Assembly: GCF_900460315.1 (NCBI RefSeq)
Contig: NZ_UHIO01000001.1
Location: 2,132,001 to 2,196,000, forward strand
From: Veillonella criceti
Lineage (GTDB): Bacteria > Bacillota > Negativicutes > Veillonellales > Veillonellaceae
Reading direction: 5' to 3'
DNA: 64,000 nt
The translations under genes and the position numbers were made by a program. The notes below the pieces were generated by a model. The model saw nothing but the letters and a program-made list of their open reading frames with translations. It was not told the DNA's origin and searched no databases. Positions 55,465-63,383 of this stretch are shown piece by piece. How positions within the stretch are numbered: position 1 is the stretch's first letter; each line of letters starts with the position of its first letter.

Positions 55465-55910
55465 GTATGTATAAGAGCTTATTTACTTAAAGTAATCATA
55501 ATTTTATAAAAATAAGAGCATTAATATAAGTGTTGTATGAAGAAAAATAGGGAGTTAACCGATATACCATTGCTTTTATTCATGAAGTTATCACCTAAAA
55601 TGGCTTTTTTACATGAAAAACTCATGTTTGAAATTGAGTTTTCTAATGGTTGAAAAACTGAAAACTATGATTTAGTTTTCGGTTTTGAGTGAAAATAAAA
55701 ATCAAAAAGAGGTTGTATGCCCTATAAATACAAAGTTTCTAAGATGTTTAGGATTACTAATAAATAATTACAGTTAATTTAGGGAATATATGGGTTAAAT
55801 GAAGTTTTGGTACTTTCATTTTGAGTTTAGTTTTCATTGGTAAGATGTGTCCATAGGTTAGTTCAGACAACGAAACAACTAAGACAAAAGAAGCAATAAC
55901 AATACATTGC
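55465..55910 (+). other. long AT-rich non-coding region before ompM1, with hairpins
   Basis: No gene is visible. There is a 14-bp hairpin (aaaactgaaaacta / tagttttcggtttt, 55654-55686) with loop tgatt and no T-tract. Nearby, aaaactca can pair either with tgagtttt or sit inside a competing hairpin acatga / tcatgt (55611-55627). A promoter for ompM1 must lie here, but no box pair stands out. Confidence 0.6.
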
Positions 55911-56000
55911 GAGGAAACTTGGACACTCCAATTTAAATTATTATTCTTTAATTAGTCTGTTTCAGAATCTAAACAAATCTAATATTTTAGAAAATTGTTT
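55911..56000 (+). promoter_or_regulatory. ompM1 leader element (two stems)
   Basis: Block gaggaaacttggacactcc contains the hairpin ttgga cac tccaa (55919-55931), 94 nt before the start codon. A second stem aaacaa / ttgttt (55971-55976 and 55995-56000, with an inner tctaa / ttaga) ends in tttttatt right before the ribosome site ccgaaagggg. The same design recurs before ompM2. Confidence 0.6.
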
Positions 56001-56024
56001 TTATTCCGAAAGGGGCAATTAATT

Positions 56025-57317
56025 ATGAAAAAACGTTTTGCAGCCGTATTCGCAGCAACTGCTGTACTTGGTGTAACTACTGCTTTCGCAGCTAATCCAT
56101 TCTCTGATGTAACTCCTAATGATTGGGCATACCAAAGTGTAGCGCAATTAGCACAAGCTGGTGTAATCAATGGTTACCCAGATGGCACTTTCAAAGGCCA
56201 GAACAACATCACTCGTTACGAAATGGCTCAAATGGTAGCTAAAGCTATGGCGAATGAATCTCGTGCTAATGCAGAACAACAAGCTATGATTAACCGTTTG
56301 GCTAATGAATTCTCTGAAGAATTAAATAACTTAGGTGTTCGCGTTGCTGACTTAGAAAACAAAGTAGGTAATGTAAAAGTAACTGGTGACGCTCGTCTTC
56401 GTTATGAAGGTTCCGATACAAAAGGAATGATTAGCTCTGAAAATAAAGATAAAAAATCTTTATTCGATATGCGTGGCCGTGTACAATTCAATGCTAACGT
56501 AAATGACAATACATCCGCTGTTATCCGTGTAACAAGTGGTGATATGGAATTTGGCGATGCTAAAAACTCTGCTGATGTAGAATTTGATCGCGTATATGTA
56601 GCTCATAAATTTGGTAAAGATACAACCGCTGTAGCTGGTCGTTTCGGTGCTGTAGTTGGTAATGGTTTAGTATACGATGATACATTCGATGGTGCTGGCC
56701 TTACTTATGACAACGGTAACTTCTCCGCAACTGCTGCTTATGGTTCCTTCATGGAAGGCGGCTTATTTGATAATGCAGACAATAGCCGTAAATATGCTAC
56801 TGGGTATAATTTTACTGATGAAACTGCTGATAGCAACCCAACTGTTACTATCTTACAGGCAAAAGGTAAACTTGGTGAACATGCAACCTTAGGTGGTTTC
56901 TATACCTTTGGGAATAAGAACTTTGATAATGACATCTACGGTGGTTCCTTAGACCTTAACTTTGATAAAGTTTGGATCGGTGGTGAATATGCAACATTCG
57001 CTGATGAAGATGGTGTTGTAAAATCTGATGATAAAGATGCATGGGTAGCTGGTATTGGTTATGGTGACTATGATATTGCTAAACAAGGTACTTGGGGTGT
57101 TAAAGTTCAATACTTTGATGAAGGTAAATACTCTCCAGTAGTAAGCTCCACTTGGAATCAGCCATACAACAGCGATTACAAAGCTTGGATGGCTAGCGTT
57201 GATTACGCATTAGCTGATAATGTAGGTCTTTCTGGTTACTATACATTTAATGCAGAAGACCAAAGCGGTAATGAATTAGGTGATTACTACCGTGCAGAAT
57301 TAAACTACAAATTCTAA
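56025..57317 (+). CDS. OmpM-type outer-membrane porin with SLH domain, copy 1
   Basis: Outer-membrane protein of 430 aa: signal peptide MKKRFAAVFAATAVLGVTTAFA, one SLH domain (ANPFSDVTPNDWAYQSVAQL to about residue 75) that in Negativicutes binds polyamine-modified peptidoglycan and so ties the outer membrane to the wall, a short coiled coil (about 80-115), and a porin-like beta-barrel with a C-terminal aromatic residue (YRAELNYKF). ATG 56025 follows GAAAGGGG. It is a close paralogue of the next gene: the first 120 residues are nearly identical, while several barrel loops differ. Confidence 0.92.
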   Translation: MKKRFAAVFAATAVLGVTTAFAANPFSDVTPNDWAYQSVAQLAQAGVINGYPDGTFKGQNNITRYEMAQMVAKAMANESRANAEQQAMINRLANEFSEELNNLGVRVADLENKVGNVKVTGDARLRYEGSDTKGMISSENKDKKSLFDMRGRVQFNANVNDNTSAVIRVTSGDMEFGDAKNSADVEFDRVYVAHKFGKDTTAVAGRFGAVVGNGLVYDDTFDGAGLTYDNGNFSATAAYGSFMEGGLFDNADNSRKYATGYNFTDETADSNPTVTILQAKGKLGEHATLGGFYTFGNKNFDNDIYGGSLDLNFDKVWIGGEYATFADEDGVVKSDDKDAWVAGIGYGDYDIAKQGTWGVKVQYFDEGKYSPVVSSTWNQPYNSDYKAWMASVDYALADNVGLSGYYTFNAEDQSGNELGDYYRAELNYKF

Positions 57318-57410
57318 TAGAAAAAAATAGATAAATTATCGAATAGTTAGATTATGTTGAAAAATATTTTTATAAAAATATTTGAGAAAGTAATGTAACT
57401 TAAAATTCAA

Positions 57411-57445
57411 AAAAGACAGTTAACTTAAGGGTTAACTGTCTTTTT
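57411..57445 (+). terminator. intrinsic terminator after ompM1
   Basis: A 14-bp stem (aaaagacagttaac / gttaactgtctttt), 6-base loop, then ttttatt. Confidence 0.92.
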
Positions 57446-57493
57446 ATTTATTGAGAATAAAACTGATATAGGGCAGTTGAGTTTTTCAAAAGC

Positions 57494-57522
57494 TTTACAA
57501 AGTGAATTTTGTGTGATACTAT
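57494..57522 (+). promoter_or_regulatory. promoter of ompM2
   Basis: TTTACA (57494-57499), 17-base spacer, TACTAT (57517-57522). Predicted start near 57529, giving a 165-nt leader. Confidence 0.6.
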
Positions 57523-57578
57523 AGCTGTAGATTCAGTGAAGTACCAAAAGTTGTTGACTGAGAAACGTAAGTCACTTG

Positions 57579-57671
57579 TGAGGAAACATGGACACTCCAT
57601 TTAAGATTACGGAGTATTGGAAAATAACGAGTAGGGACTAAACAGAATCATTGTATATTATTTTTCTGTTT
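57579..57671 (+). promoter_or_regulatory. ompM2 leader element (two stems)
   Basis: Same block as in the ompM1 leader: gaggaaacatggacactcc with hairpin atgga cac tccat (57588-57600), again 94 nt before the start. The second stem is aaacagaa / ttctgttt (57640-57647 and 57664-57671), then tttt and accgaaagggg. The sequence between the stems is poorly conserved. Confidence 0.6.
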
Positions 57672-57693
57672 TTTACCGAAAGGGGTAATTACA

Positions 57694-59064
57694 ATGAAAA
57701 AACGTTTTGCAGCCGTATTTGCAGCAACAGCTGTACTTGGCGTAACAACTGCATTCGCAGCTAACCCATTCTCCGATGTAACTCCTAACGATTGGGCATA
57801 CCAGAGCGTAGCTCAATTAGCAGCAGCTGGTGTAATCAACGGTTACCCAGATGGCACTTTCAAAGGCCAGAACAACATCACTCGTTACGAAATGGCTCAA
57901 ATGGTAGCTAAAGCTATGGCTAACGAAGCTCGTGCAAACGCTGAACAACAAGCTTTGATTAACCGTTTAGCTGACGAATTCTCCAGCGAATTAAACAACT
58001 TGGGCGTTCGTGTTGCTACTTTGGAAAACAAAGTTGGTAACGTAAAAGTTACTGGTGATGCTCGTCTTCGTTTCCAAGGTTTTGAAGATAAAGGTAACTT
58101 CGCTCATTGGGATGTTAATGATAAAGACGAAGATGTTGTAAAAGGCGATAAAGATAAAAAATCCAAATTTGACTTCCGTGGTCGTGTACAATTCAATGCT
58201 AACGTAAATGATAATACTTCTGCAGTAGTACGTTTAGTTGGCTCAGGTGAATTCCATAACGCTAACGATTCTGGTGATGTAACTTTTGATCGTGTATATG
58301 TTGCTCATCAATTTGGTGAAGACACTAGTGCTGTAATTGGTCGTTTTGGTGCAGTTGTTGGTAATGGCTTAATTTACGATGATACTTTTGATGGTGCTGC
58401 TTTAGCATACGATAATGGTAAGATTCAAGCTTTAGCTGCTTATGGTTCTTTCCAAACTGGTAATCTATTCCAGAACTATGATAACAGTGATTTAGAAGAC
58501 GACTTCTTCATCCAAGATGCTGGTGTTGATTTCGAAAATAACACTACTAAAACTAACCCAACTGTAACGTTGTTACAAGTTAAAGGTAATTTAGGTGAAC
58601 ATGCAACTTTAGGTGGTTTCTACGCTTTTGGTAATAAAGATATTGACACTGATATCTATGGTGGTTCCTTAGATCTTCAATTCGATAAAGTTTGGATTGG
58701 TGGCGAATATGCTACATTCTCTGACGATACAATTGAAGCATTTGGTAAAAAAATTGCCACTGATGGTGAAAATGATGGCAATGATGCTTGGATTGCAGGT
58801 ATTGGTTTTGGCAACTATAACATCAAAGAACAAGGTACTTGGGGTGTTAAAGTTCAATACTTTGATTTAGCTAAACATTCTCCTGTAATTAGCTCCACTT
58901 GGAATAACCCATATAATAGCGATTACAAAGCTTGGATGGCTACAGTAGATTATGCATTGGCTGAAAACGTAGGTCTTTCTGGCTACTGGGCATTTAACGG
59001 CGAAGATCAAGATGGCAATGACCTTGGTGACTTCTACCGTGCAGAATTAAACTACAAATTCTAA
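57694..59064 (+). CDS. OmpM-type outer-membrane porin with SLH domain, copy 2
   Basis: Paralogue of copy 1, 456 aa, with the same signal peptide, SLH domain (NPFSDVTPNDWAYQSVAQLA) and C-terminal barrel ending FYRAELNYKF. Compared with copy 1 it has insertions in exposed-loop regions, e.g. around residues 128-146 and 263-290 (acidic DNSDLEDDFFIQDAGVDF), consistent with loop variation after tandem duplication. It has its own promoter and leader. An insertion sequence lies 41 bases after the stop and cuts the gene off from its natural terminator. Confidence 0.92.
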   Translation: MKKRFAAVFAATAVLGVTTAFAANPFSDVTPNDWAYQSVAQLAAAGVINGYPDGTFKGQNNITRYEMAQMVAKAMANEARANAEQQALINRLADEFSSELNNLGVRVATLENKVGNVKVTGDARLRFQGFEDKGNFAHWDVNDKDEDVVKGDKDKKSKFDFRGRVQFNANVNDNTSAVVRLVGSGEFHNANDSGDVTFDRVYVAHQFGEDTSAVIGRFGAVVGNGLIYDDTFDGAALAYDNGKIQALAAYGSFQTGNLFQNYDNSDLEDDFFIQDAGVDFENNTTKTNPTVTLLQVKGNLGEHATLGGFYAFGNKDIDTDIYGGSLDLQFDKVWIGGEYATFSDDTIEAFGKKIATDGENDGNDAWIAGIGFGNYNIKEQGTWGVKVQYFDLAKHSPVISSTWNNPYNSDYKAWMATVDYALAENVGLSGYWAFNGEDQDGNDLGDFYRAELNYKF

Positions 59065-59105
59065 TCTTATTTGATAAGGCTTTAATATGTAGTCAAAATA
59101 AAACA

Positions 59106-60511
59106 GGCTCTTTGTCAAATTTTGGGGCGCTAAAGAGATTATGCACTCTTGGAAAGGACATGCGACATAGTTGTTGCGTGTCCTTTTTTAGCATTAATGA
59201 ATAAAATCCGGTTACGAAATCGTTCAAAGTTTTGTAAACCAAACGAACACCGCTTTAGTACTTTTATTTTGTTGTTACAACCTTCTGTAAAGCCATTGGA
59301 ATAGGGTAATGTTAAGGCATTAATAATTTCGGTTCTCCAAAATGTAAATGTTTTTAAGAGTGATTGAAACTCAGGTAATTCAGAAGCCTCAACTAAGGAT
59401 AGCCATTGATCAATGGCCCATTGAATATTTTCTTTATCTTTGAATTTTAAAACATGAGAAAAGGATTGTTTTAGTGTATAGGCACGATGTAATCGGGGCG
59501 AATAATGAAACATATCCATAAGTTTAGTAAACTCTTTGTCTGTTAATGATTCAAAGCGTTTAGTTAATACTCGTTTATTGGCTTTAAATGTACGACTTAC
59601 ATTACATAATAGATTTTGCTCTACTTTGCGTACCCGCTCTAAGGCAAAGGTAACTAACCGTATTAAGTGAAATCTATCGGCTACAATTTCAGCTTGGGGA
59701 ACCAAGATTTCATAACCGAACGAAATTGAAGAGACATATCCATTGTGATGTATTTTACATTATTTCGTATATATCTAGGGAATTGAGCAAAGTATTTCGC
59801 TAGTTCCGTAGTATCTCGTTTAGGCAGAATATCTAGTATTTTATGCGTTTCTGGATCAGTAAGAATGACTTGGTATTTTTGACCAGCTGCATTGCCTTTG
59901 AATTCATCAATAGATAGTACAGGTGGTAGTGTTGAGGGGCGACTATAGTTAATTTCGTTAAAGACTCTTAGTACTTGGTTTACGCTTACATGGCAATGCT
60001 TAGCCACAGCTTGGTAAGATGTTACTTCAGAGAGTTGTTGACATATTACTTCACGAAGTCTTGGGGTTGTTCTAAGATAGCGAGAAGAAAACTCTGTTTT
60101 TTCATTGAAAGTGCGTCCGCACGTGCATATATAACGACGTTGACGATATAAGAGAAGAATGGTTTTTTCATTCGCTGTAGTATGCTGAATTTTTCGGTTA
60201 GTATAGCCTTTTATTCGTGTAGTTTGTGAATGGCAATTAGGGCATCTATGAGGACGTACAGGACTTTCTACGTAAAGTAAGTATTCTGAGCTAGTTTCAC
60301 GCATATTTTTTATATATTCTGCTTTGATTCCGAGTAAATTTCCTATATAATTAAGTGTAGACATATTGAGTAAACATCCTTTCATAATGGTTTCGTCGCT
60401 TTTATTGTAACGGATTTTATTCAATATGTCTTTTTTTATATAAAAAAGTAGGCGCCAAGAGGACACGCAGTTTGCGTTTCTCTTTAGCGCCCCAAAATAA
60501 ATTATAGAACC
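59106..60511 (-). mobile_element. ISL3-family insertion sequence, copy A (1406 bp)
   Basis: The left tip begins ggctctttgtcaaa and shares attttggggcgctaaagaga with the inverted right end (right tip reads ggttctataattta outward, imperfect). An exact 8-bp target duplication, ataaaaca, flanks it at 59098-59105 and 60512-60519. The transposase gene is on the minus strand and is frameshifted. 8-bp duplications are usual for ISL3 elements. Confidence 0.92.
59139..60364 (-). pseudogene. ISL3-family transposase, frameshifted
   Basis: Compared with copy B (62145-63383) the gene is split: the N-terminal part (from MSTLNYIGNLLGIKAEY) runs into LKL and a stop near 59681, and the C-terminal part resumes in another frame at AEIVADRFHLIRLVTFALE. 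The break is at a G-run (59696-59699 on the plus strand), where one base is missing: WFPQAEI becomes WFPKLKL. Domains otherwise complete: zinc finger (CPNCHSQTTRIKG, CTCGRTF), HTH, and DDE residues in SIDEFKG, ITMDMS and FTEGCNN. A true indel or a homopolymer sequencing error are both possible. Confidence 0.88.
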
Positions 60512-60514
60512 ATA

Positions 60515-60547
60515 AAACAACCACTTCCTTTGGGAGTGGTTGTTTTT
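60515..60547 (+). terminator. displaced terminator of ompM2
   Basis: Arms aaacaaccacttcc / gggagtggttgttt with a 3-base loop and tttt. Joining the bases before and after the IS, with one target copy removed, puts this terminator about 34 bases after the ompM2 stop. Confidence 0.85.
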
Positions 60548-60550
60548 GTA

Positions 60551-60586
60551 TGTACAGCCGATTAGTCATGCCTATTCGGCTGTACA
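60551..60586 (+). repeat. 36-bp imperfect palindrome
   Basis: tgtacagccga..tag and cta..tcggctgtaca pair over 14 of 15 positions, loop tcatgc. No T-tract follows. Nature unknown. Confidence 0.75.
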
Positions 60587-60623
60587 TATAGAAAGCGGGT
60601 TATAGGACAAAATGTGTTGCTGT

Positions 60624-60667
60624 AAAAGGCGATGAACCTAGTAGTTATCTAGGCTCATCGCCTTTTT
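60624..60667 (+). terminator. strong hairpin inside the IS left end
   Basis: Arms of 18 bases (aaaaggcgatga.cctag / ctagg.tcatcgcctttt) with one mismatch, 7-base loop and ttttt. Between the IS tip and the transposase; it could stop read-through from outside. Confidence 0.85.
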
Positions 60668-60795
60668 AAGTTTTTTTGAAGAAGTTAGAGGTCGGACAAA
60701 ATGTGTTGCTAAAAATGCTGAAAGCACTTGCAATTACTGACTTAAATGAGGTTTTATCTTCCTAGAAATAATAAATTTAGGAGGATTGCATAGTC

Positions 60796-61917
60796 ATGCG
60801 TATAAAATGTATTAATTGTGGATTTTCGTGTAAAAAGAATGGAAAGACAAGTGCCGGAACTCAACGTTGGTATTGTAATCATTGTAAGTCTTCCTTTATC
60901 TATACAATAGATAATTCAGCTAAGCAGTTAAAGATATTTCAAAATTGGTTATTTAGTAAACAAAGTCAAAAGGTAATGCCTGGTAAAGGCCATACGTTTC
61001 GTAGAAAGTCATCCGTGTTTTGGGATATATGGCCTATGCCATCTAAAATAGAAGAACAACGAAATATTGTATTTGTTGATGGAATTTATTTATCTAAGAA
61101 AGCCTGCATTCTTATTTGCTGTGACGAAAAACATGTTCTAGGATGGTATCTTTGTCGTTATGAACATTCTAAAGCTTGGGAAGCTTTATTGAGACGAATC
61201 AGAGAGCCCATTCTAGTTGTTTCAGATGGTGGAACAGGTTTTAAAAAAGCATTAAAAAAAGTTTGGCCGAAAGCCAAACATCAGCGGTGTACGTTTCATG
61301 CATTTTGTCAGGTAAAGAAGTATACAACTAGCAGGCCTAAAACTTTGGCAGGATTTGAATTATATACCCTTGCTAAAGATTTGTTACATATAGAGAGTAA
61401 AGATCAAGCTGTTATTTGGATTACTAGATTAACTAATTGGAAAATAAAGCATAAAGAGTTTTTGAGTGAAATGACCAGAGACGAATCAGGAACTCTTAGA
61501 CCTACTCATGAGCGTTTACTTAAGGCTGAATACTCGTTAATTAGACTTGTAAAAACGAATACGTTATTTACTTATCTTGAGAGTCCTTTTGCCGAGGCGC
61601 GGAACCTTCCAGCAACTAATAATCGGATTGAAGGAGCTGTTAATGCTCAACTCAGAGCCATGCTTAGATTCCATAGAGGGCTATCTATTGAAAGAAGAAT
61701 AAAAGCGGTTTTTTGGTGGTGTTATTTACACTCACCGAAACCGCTTTCAGCTTCTGAAATTTTAAAAGTAATGCCTACAGACAAGAGTATTGCGAAGCTT
61801 TATTCCGATATGAGTACCAAAGCCCAATTAGAAGCTTCAATTCCTACTTGGGGAGATGCTATTCTTTGGGGTGATTTGCATAATTATGATTCTCTTCCTG
61901 ATAATTATTGGGACTAA
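60796..61917 (+). CDS. transposase, IS256/IS1249-like
   Basis: Full-length 373-aa transposase. An N-terminal zinc finger (CINCGFSCKKNGKT, WYCNHCKSSF) is followed by a DDE catalytic domain: Asp in IVFVDGIYL (near residue 95), Asp in LVVSDGGTG (near 147), and Glu in NNRIEGAVNAQLR (near 276). This set matches the IS1249 group of the IS256 family. AGGAGG precedes the ATG. Flanked by perfect inverted repeats, so it appears active. A palindrome in its coding sequence (61702-61747) is conserved in the second copy. Confidence 0.88.
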   Translation: MRIKCINCGFSCKKNGKTSAGTQRWYCNHCKSSFIYTIDNSAKQLKIFQNWLFSKQSQKVMPGKGHTFRRKSSVFWDIWPMPSKIEEQRNIVFVDGIYLSKKACILICCDEKHVLGWYLCRYEHSKAWEALLRRIREPILVVSDGGTGFKKALKKVWPKAKHQRCTFHAFCQVKKYTTSRPKTLAGFELYTLAKDLLHIESKDQAVIWITRLTNWKIKHKEFLSEMTRDESGTLRPTHERLLKAEYSLIRLVKTNTLFTYLESPFAEARNLPATNNRIEGAVNAQLRAMLRFHRGLSIERRIKAVFWWCYLHSPKPLSASEILKVMPTDKSIAKLYSDMSTKAQLEASIPTWGDAILWGDLHNYDSLPDNYWD

Positions 61918-61944
61918 TCAGCAACACATTTTGTCCTATAACCC

Positions 61945-61999
61945 TAGAAAGCGGTCTAGGTGAGTGCATATAGCACCACCAATAGACCGCTTTTAATCG
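61945..61999 (+). repeat. stand-alone copy of the IS1249-type transposase hairpin
   Basis: These 55 bases are identical to 63544-63598, an internal piece of the minus-strand IS1249-type transposase gene (58 bases if the ata left of copy A is counted). They form aaagcggtcta / tagaccgcttt with an inner gtg.gtgc / gcac.cac stem, then ttttaat. The right side is cut by ISL3 copy B. Confidence 0.9.
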
Positions 62000-63352
62000 G
62001 CTCTTTGTCAAATTTTGGGGCGCTAAAGAGAAACGCAAACTGCGTGTCCTCTTGGGCCTACTTTTTTATATAAAAAAAGACATATTGAATAAAATCCGTT
62101 ACAATAAAAGCGACGAAACCATTATGAAAGGATGTTTACTTAATATGTCTACACTTAATTATATAGGAAATTTACTCGGAATTAAAGCAGAATATATTAA
62201 AAATATGCGTGAAACCCGCTCAGAATACTTACTTTACGTAGAAAGTCCCGTACGTCCTCATAGATGCCCTAATTGCCATTCACAAACTACACGAATTAAA
62301 GGCTATACTAACCGCAAAATTCAGCATACTACGGCGAATGAAAAATCAATCCTGCTCTTATATCGTCAGCGTCGCTATATATGCACGTGTGGACGTACTT
62401 TCAATGAAAAAACAGAGTTTTCTACTCACTATCTTAGAACAACCCCGAGACTTCGTGAAGTAATATGTCAACAACTCTCTGAGATAACATCCTTCAAAGC
62501 TGTTGCTAACCATTGCCATGTAAGCATAAACCAAGTACTCAGAATCTTTAGAGAAATTAAGTATAGTCGGCCTAGCAACTTGCCAACCGTATTATCTATT
62601 GATGAGTTCAAAGGAAATGCAGCGGGTCAGAAATACCAGGTCATTCTTACTGATCCAGAATCTCATAAAATACTCGATATCTTGCCCAAACGAGATACTA
62701 CAGAATTAGCTAAATACTTTGCTCAATTTCCTAGATACATTCGAAACAACGTAAAATACATTACTATGGATATGTCACTTCAATTTCGTGCTGTTATGAA
62801 AACTTGGTTCCCTCATGCGGAAATTGTAGCTGATAGGTTCCACCTAATACGCCTAGTTACCTTTGCATTAGAACGTGTACGTAAGTCAGAACAAAATTCA
62901 TTATGTAATGTAAGTCGTACCTTTAAAACCAATAAACGAATACTAATTAAACACTTTGAAGCATTAACAGATAAAGAGTTTAACAAGCTTATGGATATGT
63001 TCCATTATTCGCCACGATTACATCGTGCCTATTCACTAAAACAAGCATTTTCTCGCGTTTTAAAATTTAAAGATAACGCAAATTTACAATGGGCCCTCGA
63101 TCAATGGCTCTCCTTAGTCGCTAGTTCTGATTTACCTGAATTTCAATCACTCTTAAAGACCTTTAACTTTTGGCGAAATGAAATTATTAATGCCTTAACT
63201 TTACCCTATTCAAATGGCTTTACAGAAGGCTATAACAACAAAATAAAGGCTCTTAAACGTTGTTCGTTTGGTCTACAAAACTTTGAACGATTTCGTAACC
63301 GGATTTTATTCATTAATACAGAAAAAGGACACGCAACAACTACGTTGCATGT
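61999..63352 (+). mobile_element. ISL3-family insertion sequence, copy B, 3' end interrupted
   Basis: The left tip ggctctttgtcaaa and attttggggcgctaaagag match copy A. The element runs rightward until an IS1249-type element starts at 63353; the remaining right end and its target duplication would lie outside the window. First 8 bases to the left: ttttaatc. Confidence 0.88.
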
Positions 63353-63383
63353 GGGTTATAGGACAAAAAGTGTGTGTGGCTAA
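62145..63383 (+). CDS. ISL3-family transposase with altered C-terminus
   Basis: Transposase with an open frame from MSTLNYIGNLLGIKAEY (ATG 62145 after AAAGGATG; ATG 62124 possible). Zinc finger (CPNCHSQTTRIKG, CTCGRTF), HTH and DDE residues (SIDEFKG, ITMDMS, FTEGYNN) are intact. The end is chimeric: after KGHATTTLHV the frame passes into the inserted IS1249-type element and adds GYRTKSVCG before a stop, in place of the native ending (HVLSKSA in copy A). The catalytic core is unaffected, so the enzyme may work, but the IS right end is separated from it. Confidence 0.88.
   Translation: MSTLNYIGNLLGIKAEYIKNMRETRSEYLLYVESPVRPHRCPNCHSQTTRIKGYTNRKIQHTTANEKSILLLYRQRRYICTCGRTFNEKTEFSTHYLRTTPRLREVICQQLSEITSFKAVANHCHVSINQVLRIFREIKYSRPSNLPTVLSIDEFKGNAAGQKYQVILTDPESHKILDILPKRDTTELAKYFAQFPRYIRNNVKYITMDMSLQFRAVMKTWFPHAEIVADRFHLIRLVTFALERVRKSEQNSLCNVSRTFKTNKRILIKHFEALTDKEFNKLMDMFHYSPRLHRAYSLKQAFSRVLKFKDNANLQWALDQWLSLVASSDLPEFQSLLKTFNFWRNEIINALTLPYSNGFTEGYNNKIKALKRCSFGLQNFERFRNRILFINTEKGHATTTLHVGYRTKSVCG

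Larger units (their letters stand above)
60597..61944 (+). mobile_element. IS256/IS1249-like insertion sequence, copy A (1348 bp)
   Basis: Perfect 25-bp inverted repeats (gggttataggacaaaatgtg and five more bases) at 60597-60621 and 61920-61944, flanked by an exact 8-bp target duplication tagaaagc (60589-60596 and 61945-61952). One transposase gene in plus orientation. A second, direct copy of 17 bases of the terminal repeat lies inside the left end (60694-60710). Confidence 0.92.
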
